In this document: positions 5,117 to 13,634 of the stretch, piece by piece
How the letters are laid out: the number at the start of each line of letters is the position of its first letter
How positions within the stretch are numbered: position 1 is the stretch's first letter
Assembly (NCBI GenBank): GCA_026990815.1
Contig: JALXCS010000286.1
Location: 1 to 13,634, forward strand
Length of the DNA: 13,634 nt
Source of the DNA: Methylomonas sp.
GTDB taxonomy: Bacteria; Pseudomonadota; Gammaproteobacteria; Methylococcales; Methylomonadaceae
Direction: 5' to 3'
Notes under the pieces: generated by a model
Told to the model about the DNA's origin: nothing
The model's database searches: none
What the model saw: the letters and a program-made list of their open reading frames with translations, nothing else
Program-made: the position numbers and the translations under genes

Positions 5117-8100
5117 ATGAAGCTGGAAAAAATTAAACTTTCAGGCTTTAAATCCTTTGTTGATCCTACCACTATTCCGATTAGCGGGAATTTGATCGCC
5201 ATTGTCGGGCCAAACGGTTGCGGTAAATCCAATATTATTGATGCAGTACGCTGGGTAATGGGTGAGAGCTCGGCGAAGCATTTGCGCGGTGGTAATATGG
5301 CGGACGTTATTTTTAACGGCTCTTCGACCAGGAAGCCGGTCAGCCAAGCCTCTGTGGAATTGATTTTTGATAACAGTGAAGGCCGGGCCGGTGGTGAATT
5401 TGCCAAATACAATACTATTTCCATAAAACGTCAGGTGAGTCGCGATGGTCAATCTTTATATATATTGAATGGCTCCAGATGCCGGCGCAAGGATATTACC
5501 GATTTGTTTTTGGGCACTGGTTTGGGCGCCAGAAGTTATGCCATTATTGAACAGGGAACCATATCCCGGATGGTAGAAGCCAAGCCTGAGGATTTGCGTA
5601 TGCATATTGAAGAGGCTGCGGGGATTTCCAAATACAAGGAACGTCGGCATGAGACGGAAACACGAATGCGCCATACCCGGGAAAACCTGGAACGTCTTGA
5701 AGATTTGCGCGATGAAGTTGAAAAACAACTGAATCATCTGCAAAGGCAGGCCCAAAAAGCGGAAAAATATACCGCATTAAAAGCGGAAGAACGGCAATTT
5801 AAACTGGAATTGCTGGCCATGCGCTGGCAGGCGCATCATCAGTCTGCCCAGGAAATGGAGCAGCAGTTGCAATCTGTGGCGGAAAAGCATAATCAATTGT
5901 TTTCAGAGCAGCGGGAACTGGATCAGCAAATTAGCCAAAAACGTGATGATTATAAAGCGCAGCAGGAACAGTTAAATACCATTCAAGGTGAGTATTACCA
6001 TGCTGTTTCAGAAGTCAGTCGGTTGGAGCAGGCGATCAAACACAGTCGTCAAAGCCAGGAAGAAACCAATTTGGAGTTGGAACGATTGAGACAACAAGCT
6101 CAGCAATCGCTTCAAGATCTTGGGGATGACAAATTACAGCTTGAAACAATTAGCCAGGAATTAGTGATTGCAAATGAAGCGTTGCTGGAAGCGAAGACAA
6201 CGGAAGCAGAAGTCTTTGATGCCCAGCAAGCCGCCCATCAAGAGCAGCAAACCTGGCAGTCAGACTGGGAGATATATAGAACCCAAAGTGCGTCATTTCA
6301 GGAGCAGTTAGAGGTTCAGCGCACCAAAATCAACCATTTGCAAAATCAAAATCAGCAGTTGCAGGTCAGGTTTGATCGTTTGCAGCAGGAACGTGGGATG
6401 TTGTCCGGCAGTGATTTGCAGGAGAGTATGGCCGTCCTGGGAGAGTCAATCGAAAACATAAGTATTCGCCGTGATGAAATTCATCAGCAATTGCAATCGT
6501 TGTACTTGCAGACCCAGGAATTACGGCAACAGCTGAAAAACTTTCATGACAAGCTTCATACTGCACGAGCTGAATCACATGATGTTAACGGCAAGATCAG
6601 TTCGCTGGAATTATTGCAGCAACATGCGATGGGTAAGGATAACAAAAAGCTGATTCAATGGATGCAGCAGGCACAATTATCTGATAAACAACGACTGGCT
6701 GAGTTTATTGAGGTTGAAAATGGCTGGGAAGCAGCCGTGGAAACAGTGCTGGGCACTTATTTGGAAGCTGTTTGTGTTGATGATTTGGAACAGGTTATGT
6801 CGCACCTGCCTGCGCTGGAGGATGAATCAGTTTCTGTTGTTGCAACCCGGGGGGAAAAATCTGTTTCAGGAGATGATTTTTTGCCTCAATTAATTGATAA
6901 ACTGAACTGTCCCTGGCCGGTTGATATACTTTTGAATGGTGTTTTTTGCGCAGAAAACGAGCAATCTGCAAAAGTGTATTTATCCCGTTTAAAATCCTAT
7001 CAGTCTATTATCACCCCTGATTGTATCTGGTTTGGCTCTGACTGGATCAGGGTGGTCAGAGCCAATGATGGCAAAATCGGTGTTTTGCAGCGTCAAAAAG
7101 AACTTCGTTTGCTTCAGGTGAGGCAGCAATCCTTGCATGATGAAATTGCTGTTTTGGAACAACAGCTTGATGATACTGAAAATAATCTCAAACAGGGTGA
7201 GCAGCAAAGAGAAGAATTGCAGCAAAAGGAGAAGCAGCTTGGATCTGAGCTATCCAGCAAAAATTCTGAATTCAGCGCCCAATCAGCACGCTTGGAGCAG
7301 CAGCAACAGCGTTTGCTGCAGGTATGTGATGAAATGGATGATATTACCCAGGAAATTTCCGAGAATACTGAAGCGATTATTGAAGCGGAAACATTAAAAG
7401 ATTTGGCAGAGCAGGAAATTAAGCAATTAAATTTTCAAAAACAGCAGCTCGAAAACAGTCGCTTAAATGTCCAGGAAAAAAATCAACAAGTGGATGTCAG
7501 GTTGACTGAAGCCCGGCAGCAAGTTCATCAATATCAAGCAAAAATTGCCTCGTTGCAAACTTCTGAGGCTGCTTTAAAGACTCAAATTGAAAGGTTGCAG
7601 GTGCAGCATCAAAATTTTTCTGATCGAATTGCCGATTTGGAAAACAAATTGCAGCAGACTTTGTTGCCTTTGGACGATGAGCAGACAGAACTTGAAACCT
7701 TACAGATAACCAAGGCCGGAATAGATGAAACTCTGAAAAAATCACGTAGTCAACTTGAGCTGGTAGAGGCAGAAATTTCTGCCTTATCAGAACGGAATGT
7801 TCAAGTTCAGCGCGATCTTGAAAGGCAAAAGCAAAAATTGGATAAATTACGTTTTGAGCAACAGGAAAGTATTGTGCGTCAGCAAACTGTTACTGAACAA
7901 CTAAAAGAAATTGATGCCGATGCCGAACAGGTGCTAACTGATTTACCGGAACATGCCAATCAACAGGAATGGAAGGCCAGGGTGGAGCAATTAACTTCGC
8001 ATATTGAACGTCTGGGAGCGATTAATTTAAGTGCTATTGAAGAGTTTCAATCACAATCCGAGCGCATGAATTTTTTGAATGAGCAACATGCCGATTTGGT

Positions 8101-8626
8101 AGATGCCCTGGATACACTGGAACAGGCAATTAGCAAAATCGACAAGGAAAGTCGGCAGCGATTTAAGGAAACCTTTGATAAAATCAATGGTGGCCTGCAA
8201 AACAAGTTTCCAAAGCTGTTTGGTGGTGGACAAGCCTATCTTGAATTAACTGAACAGGATTTACTGGAGGCGGGAGTCAATATTGTTGCCCGACCGCCAG
8301 GTAAACGGAATAGCTCAATTCATCTGTTATCAGGAGGGGAGAAAGCCTTGACTGCAGTAGCTCTGGTTTTTTCTATTTTTGATTTGAATCCTGCACCATT
8401 TTGTTTGCTTGATGAGGTGGATGCGCCGCTTGATGACGCCAATGTGGTTCGGTTTTCAAAAATGGTGGAAGAAATGGCAGAATCAGTGCAGTTTTTATTC
8501 ATTTCACATAATAAAGTGACAATGGAAATTGCAAAACAACTCGCGGGTGTTACCATGAAGGAACCGGGAGTTTCTCGCATGGTTGCGGTTGATATTGAAG
8601 ACGCAGTAGAGATGGCGGAAAGTTGA
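5117..8626 (+). CDS. smc: Chromosome partition/condensin ATPase Smc
   Basis: A full-length 1169-residue SMC protein, the usual size. The N-terminal ATPase half starts MKLEKIKLSGFKSFVDPTTI and carries Walker A GPNGCGKS (31-38). Long glutamine- and glutamate-rich coiled coils span roughly 165-505 and 660-1010, separated by the hinge dimerisation domain (about 510-655, with GWEAAVETVLGTYLEAVCVD). The C-terminal ATPase half has the ABC signature LSGGEKAL (1071-1078) and Walker B CLLDEVDAPLDD with D1099-E1100. Smc dimers with ScpA and ScpB compact and align origins during segregation in the cytoplasm. ScpA/B are not in the window. The start matches the conserved family N-terminus, although the ribosome site is weak. 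Its stop overlaps the zipA start (TGATG), so the two are translationally coupled. Confidence 0.98.
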   Translation: MKLEKIKLSGFKSFVDPTTIPISGNLIAIVGPNGCGKSNIIDAVRWVMGESSAKHLRGGNMADVIFNGSSTRKPVSQASVELIFDNSEGRAGGEFAKYNTISIKRQVSRDGQSLYILNGSRCRRKDITDLFLGTGLGARSYAIIEQGTISRMVEAKPEDLRMHIEEAAGISKYKERRHETETRMRHTRENLERLEDLRDEVEKQLNHLQRQAQKAEKYTALKAEERQFKLELLAMRWQAHHQSAQEMEQQLQSVAEKHNQLFSEQRELDQQISQKRDDYKAQQEQLNTIQGEYYHAVSEVSRLEQAIKHSRQSQEETNLELERLRQQAQQSLQDLGDDKLQLETISQELVIANEALLEAKTTEAEVFDAQQAAHQEQQTWQSDWEIYRTQSASFQEQLEVQRTKINHLQNQNQQLQVRFDRLQQERGMLSGSDLQESMAVLGESIENISIRRDEIHQQLQSLYLQTQELRQQLKNFHDKLHTARAESHDVNGKISSLELLQQHAMGKDNKKLIQWMQQAQLSDKQRLAEFIEVENGWEAAVETVLGTYLEAVCVDDLEQVMSHLPALEDESVSVVATRGEKSVSGDDFLPQLIDKLNCPWPVDILLNGVFCAENEQSAKVYLSRLKSYQSIITPDCIWFGSDWIRVVRANDGKIGVLQRQKELRLLQVRQQSLHDEIAVLEQQLDDTENNLKQGEQQREELQQKEKQLGSELSSKNSEFSAQSARLEQQQQRLLQVCDEMDDITQEISENTEAIIEAETLKDLAEQEIKQLNFQKQQLENSRLNVQEKNQQVDVRLTEARQQVHQYQAKIASLQTSEAALKTQIERLQVQHQNFSDRIADLENKLQQTLLPLDDEQTELETLQITKAGIDETLKKSRSQLELVEAEISALSERNVQVQRDLERQKQKLDKLRFEQQESIVRQQTVTEQLKEIDADAEQVLTDLPEHANQQEWKARVEQLTSHIERLGAINLSAIEEFQSQSERMNFLNEQHADLVDALDTLEQAISKIDKESRQRFKETFDKINGGLQNKFPKLFGGGQAYLELTEQDLLEAGVNIVARPPGKRNSSIHLLSGGEKALTAVALVFSIFDLNPAPFCLLDEVDAPLDDANVVRFSKMVEEMAESVQFLFISHNKVTMEIAKQLAGVTMKEPGVSRMVAVDIEDAVEMAES

Positions 8627-9357
8627 TGGATAAAGATATATTAAGAATAGTAATAATAGCTATCGGGGCATTGGTTATTGCCGGAATGCTGGCGTGGCAT
8701 TTTTTTAAAAACAGACGAAATCGCGGGGTTGGTTTCTATGATGACGATCCGCTGGAAAAAATTGATGAATCCCTGATTATCGATACCAAAGAGGATGATT
8801 TTGACATTATTCCTTTGGGTAGTGTTAATGCCGAAGAACACGCAGAGGACATACAGCTAAACGACCCACTTGATCCAGTTGAAGAAGTCGCTGATGCCTA
8901 CCAGCCTGAATTGAAACGTCATGCCGCAAAAGCAGAGCCTCTGACAGAGATTCCTGAAATTTTGCAATTTGGGATTGTGGCAGTTGAAGGGCAAACCTTT
9001 AATGGCAAGCAATTACAAAAAGCCTTTGATAAAGTGGGTTTAAAATTTGGCTCCAATCAGATTTATGAGCGTCTGGATGAATATGATCAGGTTGATTTTG
9101 CCGTCGCTTGCATCGTTGAGCCAGGTGTTTTTCCGAAACAAGATTTTGATTCATTTAATTGCCCTGGAATTACTTTTTTCTTCCAGCCCAAACTGGTCAA
9201 TGATGCATTGGTGGTTTTTGATGATTTGATTGAGACGATCCAAATTATTGCCACCGAGTTGGGCGGCATTACTTGGGATCAGCAACGCCAGCCATTGACA
9301 CTTGAAACACAACAACAGATTCGTGAGCTTCTGGTTCAGAAAAATCTAAAGTTATAG
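8626..9357 (+). CDS. zipA: Cell division protein ZipA
   Basis: A 243-residue protein. It starts with a short periplasmic end and a membrane anchor (about residues 5-27, ILRIVIIAIGALVIAGMLAW), then RRNR, an acidic, variable linker (about 35-110), and the C-terminal FtsZ-binding domain (about 112-240) with ILQFGIVAVEG, GSNQIYERLD, VACIVEPGVFPKQDFD and ITFFFQP. ZipA ties FtsZ polymers to the inner membrane at the divisome and stabilises the Z ring. It is shorter than the E. coli protein (328) because the linker lacks the long Pro/Gln part, as is common outside Enterobacteria. The ATG at 8626 overlaps the smc stop by one base and has GGAAAG upstream; an adjacent TTG at 8623 is less likely. zipA between smc and ligA is a common gammaproteobacterial order. 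Confidence 0.95.
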   Translation: MDKDILRIVIIAIGALVIAGMLAWHFFKNRRNRGVGFYDDDPLEKIDESLIIDTKEDDFDIIPLGSVNAEEHAEDIQLNDPLDPVEEVADAYQPELKRHAAKAEPLTEIPEILQFGIVAVEGQTFNGKQLQKAFDKVGLKFGSNQIYERLDEYDQVDFAVACIVEPGVFPKQDFDSFNCPGITFFFQPKLVNDALVVFDDLIETIQIIATELGGITWDQQRQPLTLETQQQIRELLVQKNLKL

Positions 9358-9382
9358 ATTACTCAACTGCCCCTTTATTTTT

Positions 9383-11335
9383 GTGTTTTCACCCAGCCAG
9401 CTTGAAATAATAAAACAGGCCGATCTTGATCAATATTTAGCAGATCAGGAGCTGTTTGAAAAAGCCATCCAAAACAAAAATTGTGATTTGTTATCGGATC
9501 ATTCCCTGCTAGGTTTTTTGCAAATCGCCAATGCGCTTTATCGGGCGGGCGAGCCAGTTATTTCTGATGATCTGTATGATCATGTTTTTCTGGCGGAACT
9601 AAAGAAGAGACATCCGGAGCATCCCTATTTGCAGACCGTGGAGCCGGAACCGGCATTTACTGGTAAAACCGTAAAATTGCCAGTACAAATGCTTTCTACC
9701 GAAAAGGCTTATAATCTGGAAAGCATTGAAAAATGGGTGGAAAAGATTGAGAAAGCGGCGAGTGAAATAGAGCTGAATCCAGAGAAGCTAGTGTACCGAA
9801 TAACACCAAAGCTGGACGGCTATGCCGCTTATGATGACGGCGAACATTTATATACCCGTGGGGATGGACGTAAGGGAACTGATATTACCCGGGTTTTTGA
9901 GCGTGGCCTGACTGTTGCCGGGAATGGTAAGCGGGGACAGGGAGCAGGAGAAATTGTTGTCAGCAAAACTTATTTTAAGAAGAATCTTGCTCAATATTTT
10001 GATAATGCCAGAAATTTTCAGGCCAGCATCATCAAGGAAAAAGACCTGAATGAACACGCATTGGCGGCGATTAAAACCAAAGCAGCTGTGTTTTACCCCT
10101 TTTCTCAATTGCCCGCCTGGGAAGGTTCTGCAAAGCAAATGCTGGCTGAATTTGATGATCTTGTCAAAAAAGTCAGCACTATGGTGGACTACGATGTTGA
10201 TGGTGTGGTCATTGAAGTCACTGATGAGTCTTTAAAACAGCATTTAGGTGCTACCCGGCATCATCATCGTTGGCAGATCGCTTTTAAAAGCAATCTCGAA
10301 AGCGCTGAAGTCAAGGTATTAAAAGTGATACCGCAAACTTCCCGTTCCGGCAGGGTCAATCCGGTTGCAGAACTGGAGCCAACGCGGTTAAGTGGTGCCC
10401 TGATAAGCAGGGCAACGGCTCATCATTACGGTATGGTAAAGGAGTTGGGCATTGGCCCAGGAACTATTATCGAATTGACTCGCAGTGGTATGGTGATTCC
10501 TAAAATTGAGCGGGTGATTATTCCGAGTGAACCACAAATTCCAGATGTTTGTCCCAGTTGCGGGCATGAATTAATTTGGGAAGGTGATTATTTGTATTGT
10601 CCCAATTCTGCTTATTGTCCGGCCCAGATTGAACACATCATGGAGCATTTCTTCAAAACACTTGGAAATGTCGATGGCTTTGGCCGGAAAACTATTGAAA
10701 AATTACATGCTGCGGGAGTTAGTTCGGTTTACGAAATTTACCAGTTGACGCAGGAACGGCTTGAGGACATGGGGTTTGGCGAGAAAACTTCCCGAAATCT
10801 AATGAATCAATTGATTCGAAGTCGAACTGAACCAATAGAGGATTGGCGGTTTTTAGGCGCTTTTGGAATCTATCGGATGGGGCTAGGGAATTGTGAAAGA
10901 TTGCTGCAACACCATCACTTGCTCGATATTTTTTCTTTAACGGTTGATGAGATTATCGAGATAGAGGGATTTGCTGAAAAAACTGCGGTTGTAATTGTCG
11001 AAAGCTTTAGGAATATCAAGGAAGATTTTTTTAAAATTTATAATCTGGGGTTTAATCTGATTGCAACGCCATTATTGTCTGAACAAGCTGAAAATCAAGC
11101 CGGCCCGGTCTGGGGCAAGGTCATTGTATTTACGGGAACCATGAAACATGGCACTCGTGAGAAAATGAAAAAACAGGCAAAAAAAATGGGCGCAAAGGTA
11201 GCATCATCGGTAACCGGTAAAACCGATTATCTGGTTGCTGGTGAAAAAGTGGGTGAGGCGAAGATTCGTGCAGCAAAAGAAAAAGGCGTTACTGTATTAA
11301 CTGAAGATCAATATATTGAAATGATTGCAGATTAA
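9383..11335 (+). CDS. ligA: NAD-dependent DNA ligase, divergent LigA type
   Basis: A 650-residue protein with the LigA domain order: a reduced Ia-like segment (about 45-90, GEPVISDDLYD), adenylation domain with the nucleotide-accepting lysine in TPKLDG (K143), TRGDGRKGTDIT (158-169), AGEIVV (E190) and DYDVDGVVIEV (269-279), an OB fold with QTSRSGRVNPVAELEP, a zinc finger with C390, C393, C406 and C412, helix-hairpin-helix repeats (about 425-545) and a C-terminal BRCT domain (about 575-650). It seals nicks at replication and repair using NAD+. By eye, several usually invariant positions differ: the Tyr-His pair of domain Ia reads Asn-Ala, the lysine after DGVVI is Glu278, RGE is AGE, and AFKFPA is AFKSNL. 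The start is GTG with no clear ribosome site; no earlier start is available in this frame after the zipA stop. Confidence 0.9.
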   Translation: MFSPSQLEIIKQADLDQYLADQELFEKAIQNKNCDLLSDHSLLGFLQIANALYRAGEPVISDDLYDHVFLAELKKRHPEHPYLQTVEPEPAFTGKTVKLPVQMLSTEKAYNLESIEKWVEKIEKAASEIELNPEKLVYRITPKLDGYAAYDDGEHLYTRGDGRKGTDITRVFERGLTVAGNGKRGQGAGEIVVSKTYFKKNLAQYFDNARNFQASIIKEKDLNEHALAAIKTKAAVFYPFSQLPAWEGSAKQMLAEFDDLVKKVSTMVDYDVDGVVIEVTDESLKQHLGATRHHHRWQIAFKSNLESAEVKVLKVIPQTSRSGRVNPVAELEPTRLSGALISRATAHHYGMVKELGIGPGTIIELTRSGMVIPKIERVIIPSEPQIPDVCPSCGHELIWEGDYLYCPNSAYCPAQIEHIMEHFFKTLGNVDGFGRKTIEKLHAAGVSSVYEIYQLTQERLEDMGFGEKTSRNLMNQLIRSRTEPIEDWRFLGAFGIYRMGLGNCERLLQHHHLLDIFSLTVDEIIEIEGFAEKTAVVIVESFRNIKEDFFKIYNLGFNLIATPLLSEQAENQAGPVWGKVIVFTGTMKHGTREKMKKQAKKMGAKVASSVTGKTDYLVAGEKVGEAKIRAAKEKGVTVLTEDQYIEMIAD

Positions 11336-11420
11336 TAATCTTCGCTTAGTCGTTCAAAGTATTAATTTTTTAAATCAATGCTATGCTTTTTATGTGATTT
11401 GAAAAATTTGAGAAACGACC

Positions 11421-12557
11421 TTGCAAGATGAATTAAATACCGATCTAAGTATTTTGGAAAGCCACATGGATGGCATGCTGGATCGAGTTAAAACCAACAG
11501 CCGGACTTTTCGCCATTTTCAGGATTTTGAAGTGCGGTTGCTCAATCTGAATTCCCTGGGAGAAATGATGCGTCATGTCCTGGCTGATGCAAAAAATTTC
11601 TTTGACCTGGATACAGTTGGTTTTTGCCTCATTGATGAAAAGGGAGAAATTTCTGAATATCTGGAAACTGATGGTTTTTATCTGAAAGAAAATAAAGAAC
11701 TTAAGATTATTGAGGATGACAAGGTTTTACAGGACAGATTTGGCTATAGTAAGCATCCTTATGTTGGTCTCTATTCAGAACAAAAATGTGCTGAATTTTT
11801 TCTTCATGCCGAGCAAAAACCAGTCAGCGTTGCGTTGATCCCGTTGACCAGACGTGGCAAATATTTGGGAGCAATGAGTCTTGGCAGTCATCATGCAGAC
11901 CGGTTTGAAGAAAATATGGCAACTGATTTCGTCAAACATTTGGGCTCGATTGTCAGTGTTTGTCTTGAAAATAATCTTAATTTTGAAACCCTGCGCAGAA
12001 CCAGCCTGATTGATACTTTAACGGGCGTTAACAATCGCCGTTTTCTTGAACAACGACTTGGCGAAGAAGTTGACAGGGCGCAACGAAATCTTGAGCCATT
12101 GAGTTGTTTTTTTCTGGATATTGATTTTTTCAAAGCGGTCAATGATACTTACGGCCATCAGGCCGGGGATCAGGTGTTATTGGCGATTGCGACGGGCATT
12201 AAAGGACAGTTAAGGAATAATGATGTGTTAGCGCGTTACGGTGGAGAAGAGTTTGTCGCATTGCTGACTAATATTTCTGATGCCAAAGCACAGGATATTG
12301 CTGAAAGAATACGTAAAACCATTGAAAATACCGTTGTTGAGAATAACGATGAAACGATTAAGGTTACCATCTCCATTGGCACCGCAACTTATCTCCCGGG
12401 TGCAGAAAGAACCTCGGTTTCCCAAGAAGTTGCAGAAAATCTGGTTAACAATGCTGATAAAGCGCTTTATGAAGCTAAACATGCCGGTCGAAACCGGGTT
12501 GTCAGTGGTAGGGCTGTTCTGGATGTTGAAGTAGCTGTCAGTAATTTAGGCCAATAA
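11421..12557 (+). CDS. Sensor diguanylate cyclase (DUF484/GAF-like plus GGDEF)
   Basis: A 378-residue cytoplasmic protein. The N-terminal helix (about 10-45, DRVKTNSRTFRHFQDFEVRL) and the following alpha/beta part (about 45-185) resemble DUF484/GAF sensor domains, with PVSVALIPLTRRGKYLGAMS and LGSHHADRFEE. The GGDEF domain (about 195-360) starts DTLTGVNNRRFLEQRL and has the metal-binding FLDIDFFKAVND (D233, D242), the active-site motif GGEEF (274-278) and the product-inhibition I-site RNND (265-268) at the right spacing. It should make cyclic di-GMP from two GTP with feedback inhibition. The only start available after the in-frame stop at 11409 is TTG 11421, with GAG 8 bp upstream; ATG 11466 is an alternative. 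No membrane segment or EAL domain is seen. The signal sensed is unknown. It lies 85 bp after ligA and may have its own promoter. Confidence 0.9.
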   Translation: MQDELNTDLSILESHMDGMLDRVKTNSRTFRHFQDFEVRLLNLNSLGEMMRHVLADAKNFFDLDTVGFCLIDEKGEISEYLETDGFYLKENKELKIIEDDKVLQDRFGYSKHPYVGLYSEQKCAEFFLHAEQKPVSVALIPLTRRGKYLGAMSLGSHHADRFEENMATDFVKHLGSIVSVCLENNLNFETLRRTSLIDTLTGVNNRRFLEQRLGEEVDRAQRNLEPLSCFFLDIDFFKAVNDTYGHQAGDQVLLAIATGIKGQLRNNDVLARYGGEEFVALLTNISDAKAQDIAERIRKTIENTVVENNDETIKVTISIGTATYLPGAERTSVSQEVAENLVNNADKALYEAKHAGRNRVVSGRAVLDVEVAVSNLGQ

Positions 12558-13469
12558 TGCGCCTACCATTGATTTGATTTCATCAATATCTCCGGCAAGT
12601 TGTTCCAATGATTGTTCACATTCGGTTTCGTTGATTCCGAGTTTTTCGTAAACAGTTTCAGGACAAACCTGGTTTACGGCATCACCAATACCGAGTTTAC
12701 CCAGCAGATAGTCATTAACAAACACAAGTAGATTAAGCTGGTGATTTTCACTCCGATAATTTGGGTTATGATGGTGAAAAACAATGTCTAAAATTGGCTT
12801 GGGCATCGACCAGACTTGCAATAACCACGCGCCCAATTGAGTGTGGTCATACCCGAAAGCAAAATTCTCTATGCTGTTAATAGCCAATGTTGGATTGGCA
12901 TCGATGAAATTGTTTAAATAATTGTATTCTCTATTAAACTGGTGTGAGAGTAACAAAAAGCCAATATTATGCATGAGACCGGCCAGAAAAATATGCTGAG
13001 AGTTTGGTTGATTTTCCTGAGGCATGTGTTTAGCGATCTGAGCCATTAAGCGAGTGCTGGCCAGTGCTTGAATCCACAATGATCTACTGCCAATAATTCC
13101 GTCAACTGGAGCTTTTAGGGGAGACAAGGCAGCTAAACCCAAGGCTAAATTAAGTACAAAATCAAATCCGAGCACTTTGGTGATCGCATCATGAGGAGTA
13201 CTGATTTTGCCTCGATATCCATAAAATGCCGAACTGGCCCAGCGAATCACCTGAGTTGCCAAAAGCGGATCTAATTCGATAATATCAGCCAGTTTTCGCG
13301 CATCTGCCAAAGGGTCAGATGCCAGTTTCAAGATTTTGTTGGCTGTTGCTGGAAAAGGCGGCAGTTCTTTGATTTCACTGACCGACTGGCGCATGTCAAC
13401 AGGCGGTGAAAAATAACTGGTGTCCTGGCTGATTGTGGTTTGGTTCCACTTAAATAAATCAATATTCAT
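12546..13469 (-). CDS. HDOD domain signalling protein
   Basis: A 307-residue protein. After about 28 unstructured residues comes an HDOD domain (about 30-235): the typical ELPPFPATANKILKLASDP opening, IIELDPLLATQVIRWASSAF, then DAITKVLGFDFVLNLALGLA, FLAGLMHNIGFLLL where the HD pair of true phosphohydrolases is HN, and GYDHTQLGAWLLQVWSMPKP. HDOD proteins lack the full metal site and act as non-catalytic signalling adaptors, often with cyclic di-GMP circuits, motility or surface behaviour. The C-terminal 70 residues (about 236-307) are helical without a known domain. The start codon overlaps the stop of the upstream regulator (TAATG), so translation is coupled. The 3' end overlaps that of the diguanylate cyclase by 12 bp, tail to tail. 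Confidence 0.9.
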   Translation of the reverse strand: MNIDLFKWNQTTISQDTSYFSPPVDMRQSVSEIKELPPFPATANKILKLASDPLADARKLADIIELDPLLATQVIRWASSAFYGYRGKISTPHDAITKVLGFDFVLNLALGLAALSPLKAPVDGIIGSRSLWIQALASTRLMAQIAKHMPQENQPNSQHIFLAGLMHNIGFLLLSHQFNREYNYLNNFIDANPTLAINSIENFAFGYDHTQLGAWLLQVWSMPKPILDIVFHHHNPNYRSENHQLNLLVFVNDYLLGKLGIGDAVNQVCPETVYEKLGINETECEQSLEQLAGDIDEIKSMVGALLA

Positions 13470-13634
13470 TATGCGGGTGTTGGGTTGTTTAGGTTTAAGC
13501 GTTTTAGCTTTCGATAAAGTGTTCTTTCACTGATGTTCATTTCAGAGGCGATACGTTTTCGACTACCATTATATTTTTTCATTAATTGAGTAATGAACTC
13601 ATACTCCATTTTTTCCATGCCATTCAGAGATGAT
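13469..13634 (-). CDS. C-terminus of a Fis-type regulator, probably a sigma-54 activator (5' part outside window)
   Basis: The last 54 codons, ending at TAA 13471-13469, read NGMEKMEYEFITQLMKKYNG, then SRKRIASEMNISERTLYRKL and KRLNLNNPTPA. The segment from EFITQLM to YRKLKRL is a Fis-type helix-turn-helix, in which (S/N)ISERTLYRKLKRL is the recognition part. This domain normally ends NtrC-family proteins that activate sigma-54 polymerase, or free-standing Fis. The linker-like KMEYEF opening is most like NtrC-type activators, whose receiver and AAA+ domains would lie beyond the window. It is co-transcribed with the HDOD gene. Which promoter it activates cannot be told. Confidence 0.8.
   Translation of the reverse strand, partial: SSLNGMEKMEYEFITQLMKKYNGSRKRIASEMNISERTLYRKLKRLNLNNPTPA

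Noticed and set aside
4981..5755. Long minus-strand open frames antisense to the 5' end of smc
   Set aside because: They follow the reverse complement of a strongly conserved gene, contain no recognisable domain and have no ribosome sites.
1..13634. tRNA or rRNA genes
   Set aside because: No cloverleaf pattern with TTCRANNC-type T-loop or rRNA-like segment was noticed in the intergenic stretches; this was checked only by eye.

Overview
The window looks like the chromosome of an AT-rich gammaproteobacterium. The order smc-zipA-ligA is characteristic of that class, and ZipA is essentially restricted to it. A type IV pilin with a sigma-54 promoter and the overall protein style would fit Methylococcales or a related group, but that placement is inference from eye-recognised protein style and no taxonomic search was possible.

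Left part (1-2539, minus strand): the 3' end of the window's first operon. A type IVa major pilin gene (1623-2084) lies behind a good -24/-12 (sigma-54) promoter at 2128-2143 and is followed by a perfect-palindrome terminator at 1576-1599. Only 18 bp beyond the terminator starts a large multi-pass membrane protein with C-terminal TPR-like sequence (1557 to beyond position 1). It has the hallmarks of TMTC-type GT-C glycosyltransferases and is a candidate pilin-modifying enzyme.

Middle part (about 2260-4800): an accessory scar. It holds an intact ParD antitoxin with its own promoter and a 31-bp near-perfect operator, a parE relic with a nonsense codon and no C-terminal half, a second antitoxin that is intact, its RelE/ParE-like toxin broken by a frameshift at a five-C run, an integron attC recombination site that begins in the toxin's stop codon, a GTAG-type REP hairpin, the N-terminal stump of an IS21 transposase IstA, a decayed VapC PIN-domain fragment, and a 5'-truncated Uma2-family nuclease on the minus strand. 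Both antitoxins are intact and every toxin is broken, so the region reads as a neutralised set of addiction modules between two housekeeping blocks.

Right part (5117-13634): smc (chromosome condensation), zipA (FtsZ membrane tether) and ligA (NAD-dependent DNA ligase) run closely spaced on the plus strand, linking chromosome organisation, division and replication. The LigA is clearly divergent from the textbook enzyme at several conserved positions. A DUF484/GAF-like sensor diguanylate cyclase (GGEEF with an I-site) follows on the plus strand. It converges, with a 12-bp tail overlap, on an HDOD-domain protein, which is itself translationally coupled (TAATG) to the Fis-type C-terminus of a probable sigma-54 activator running off the right edge.
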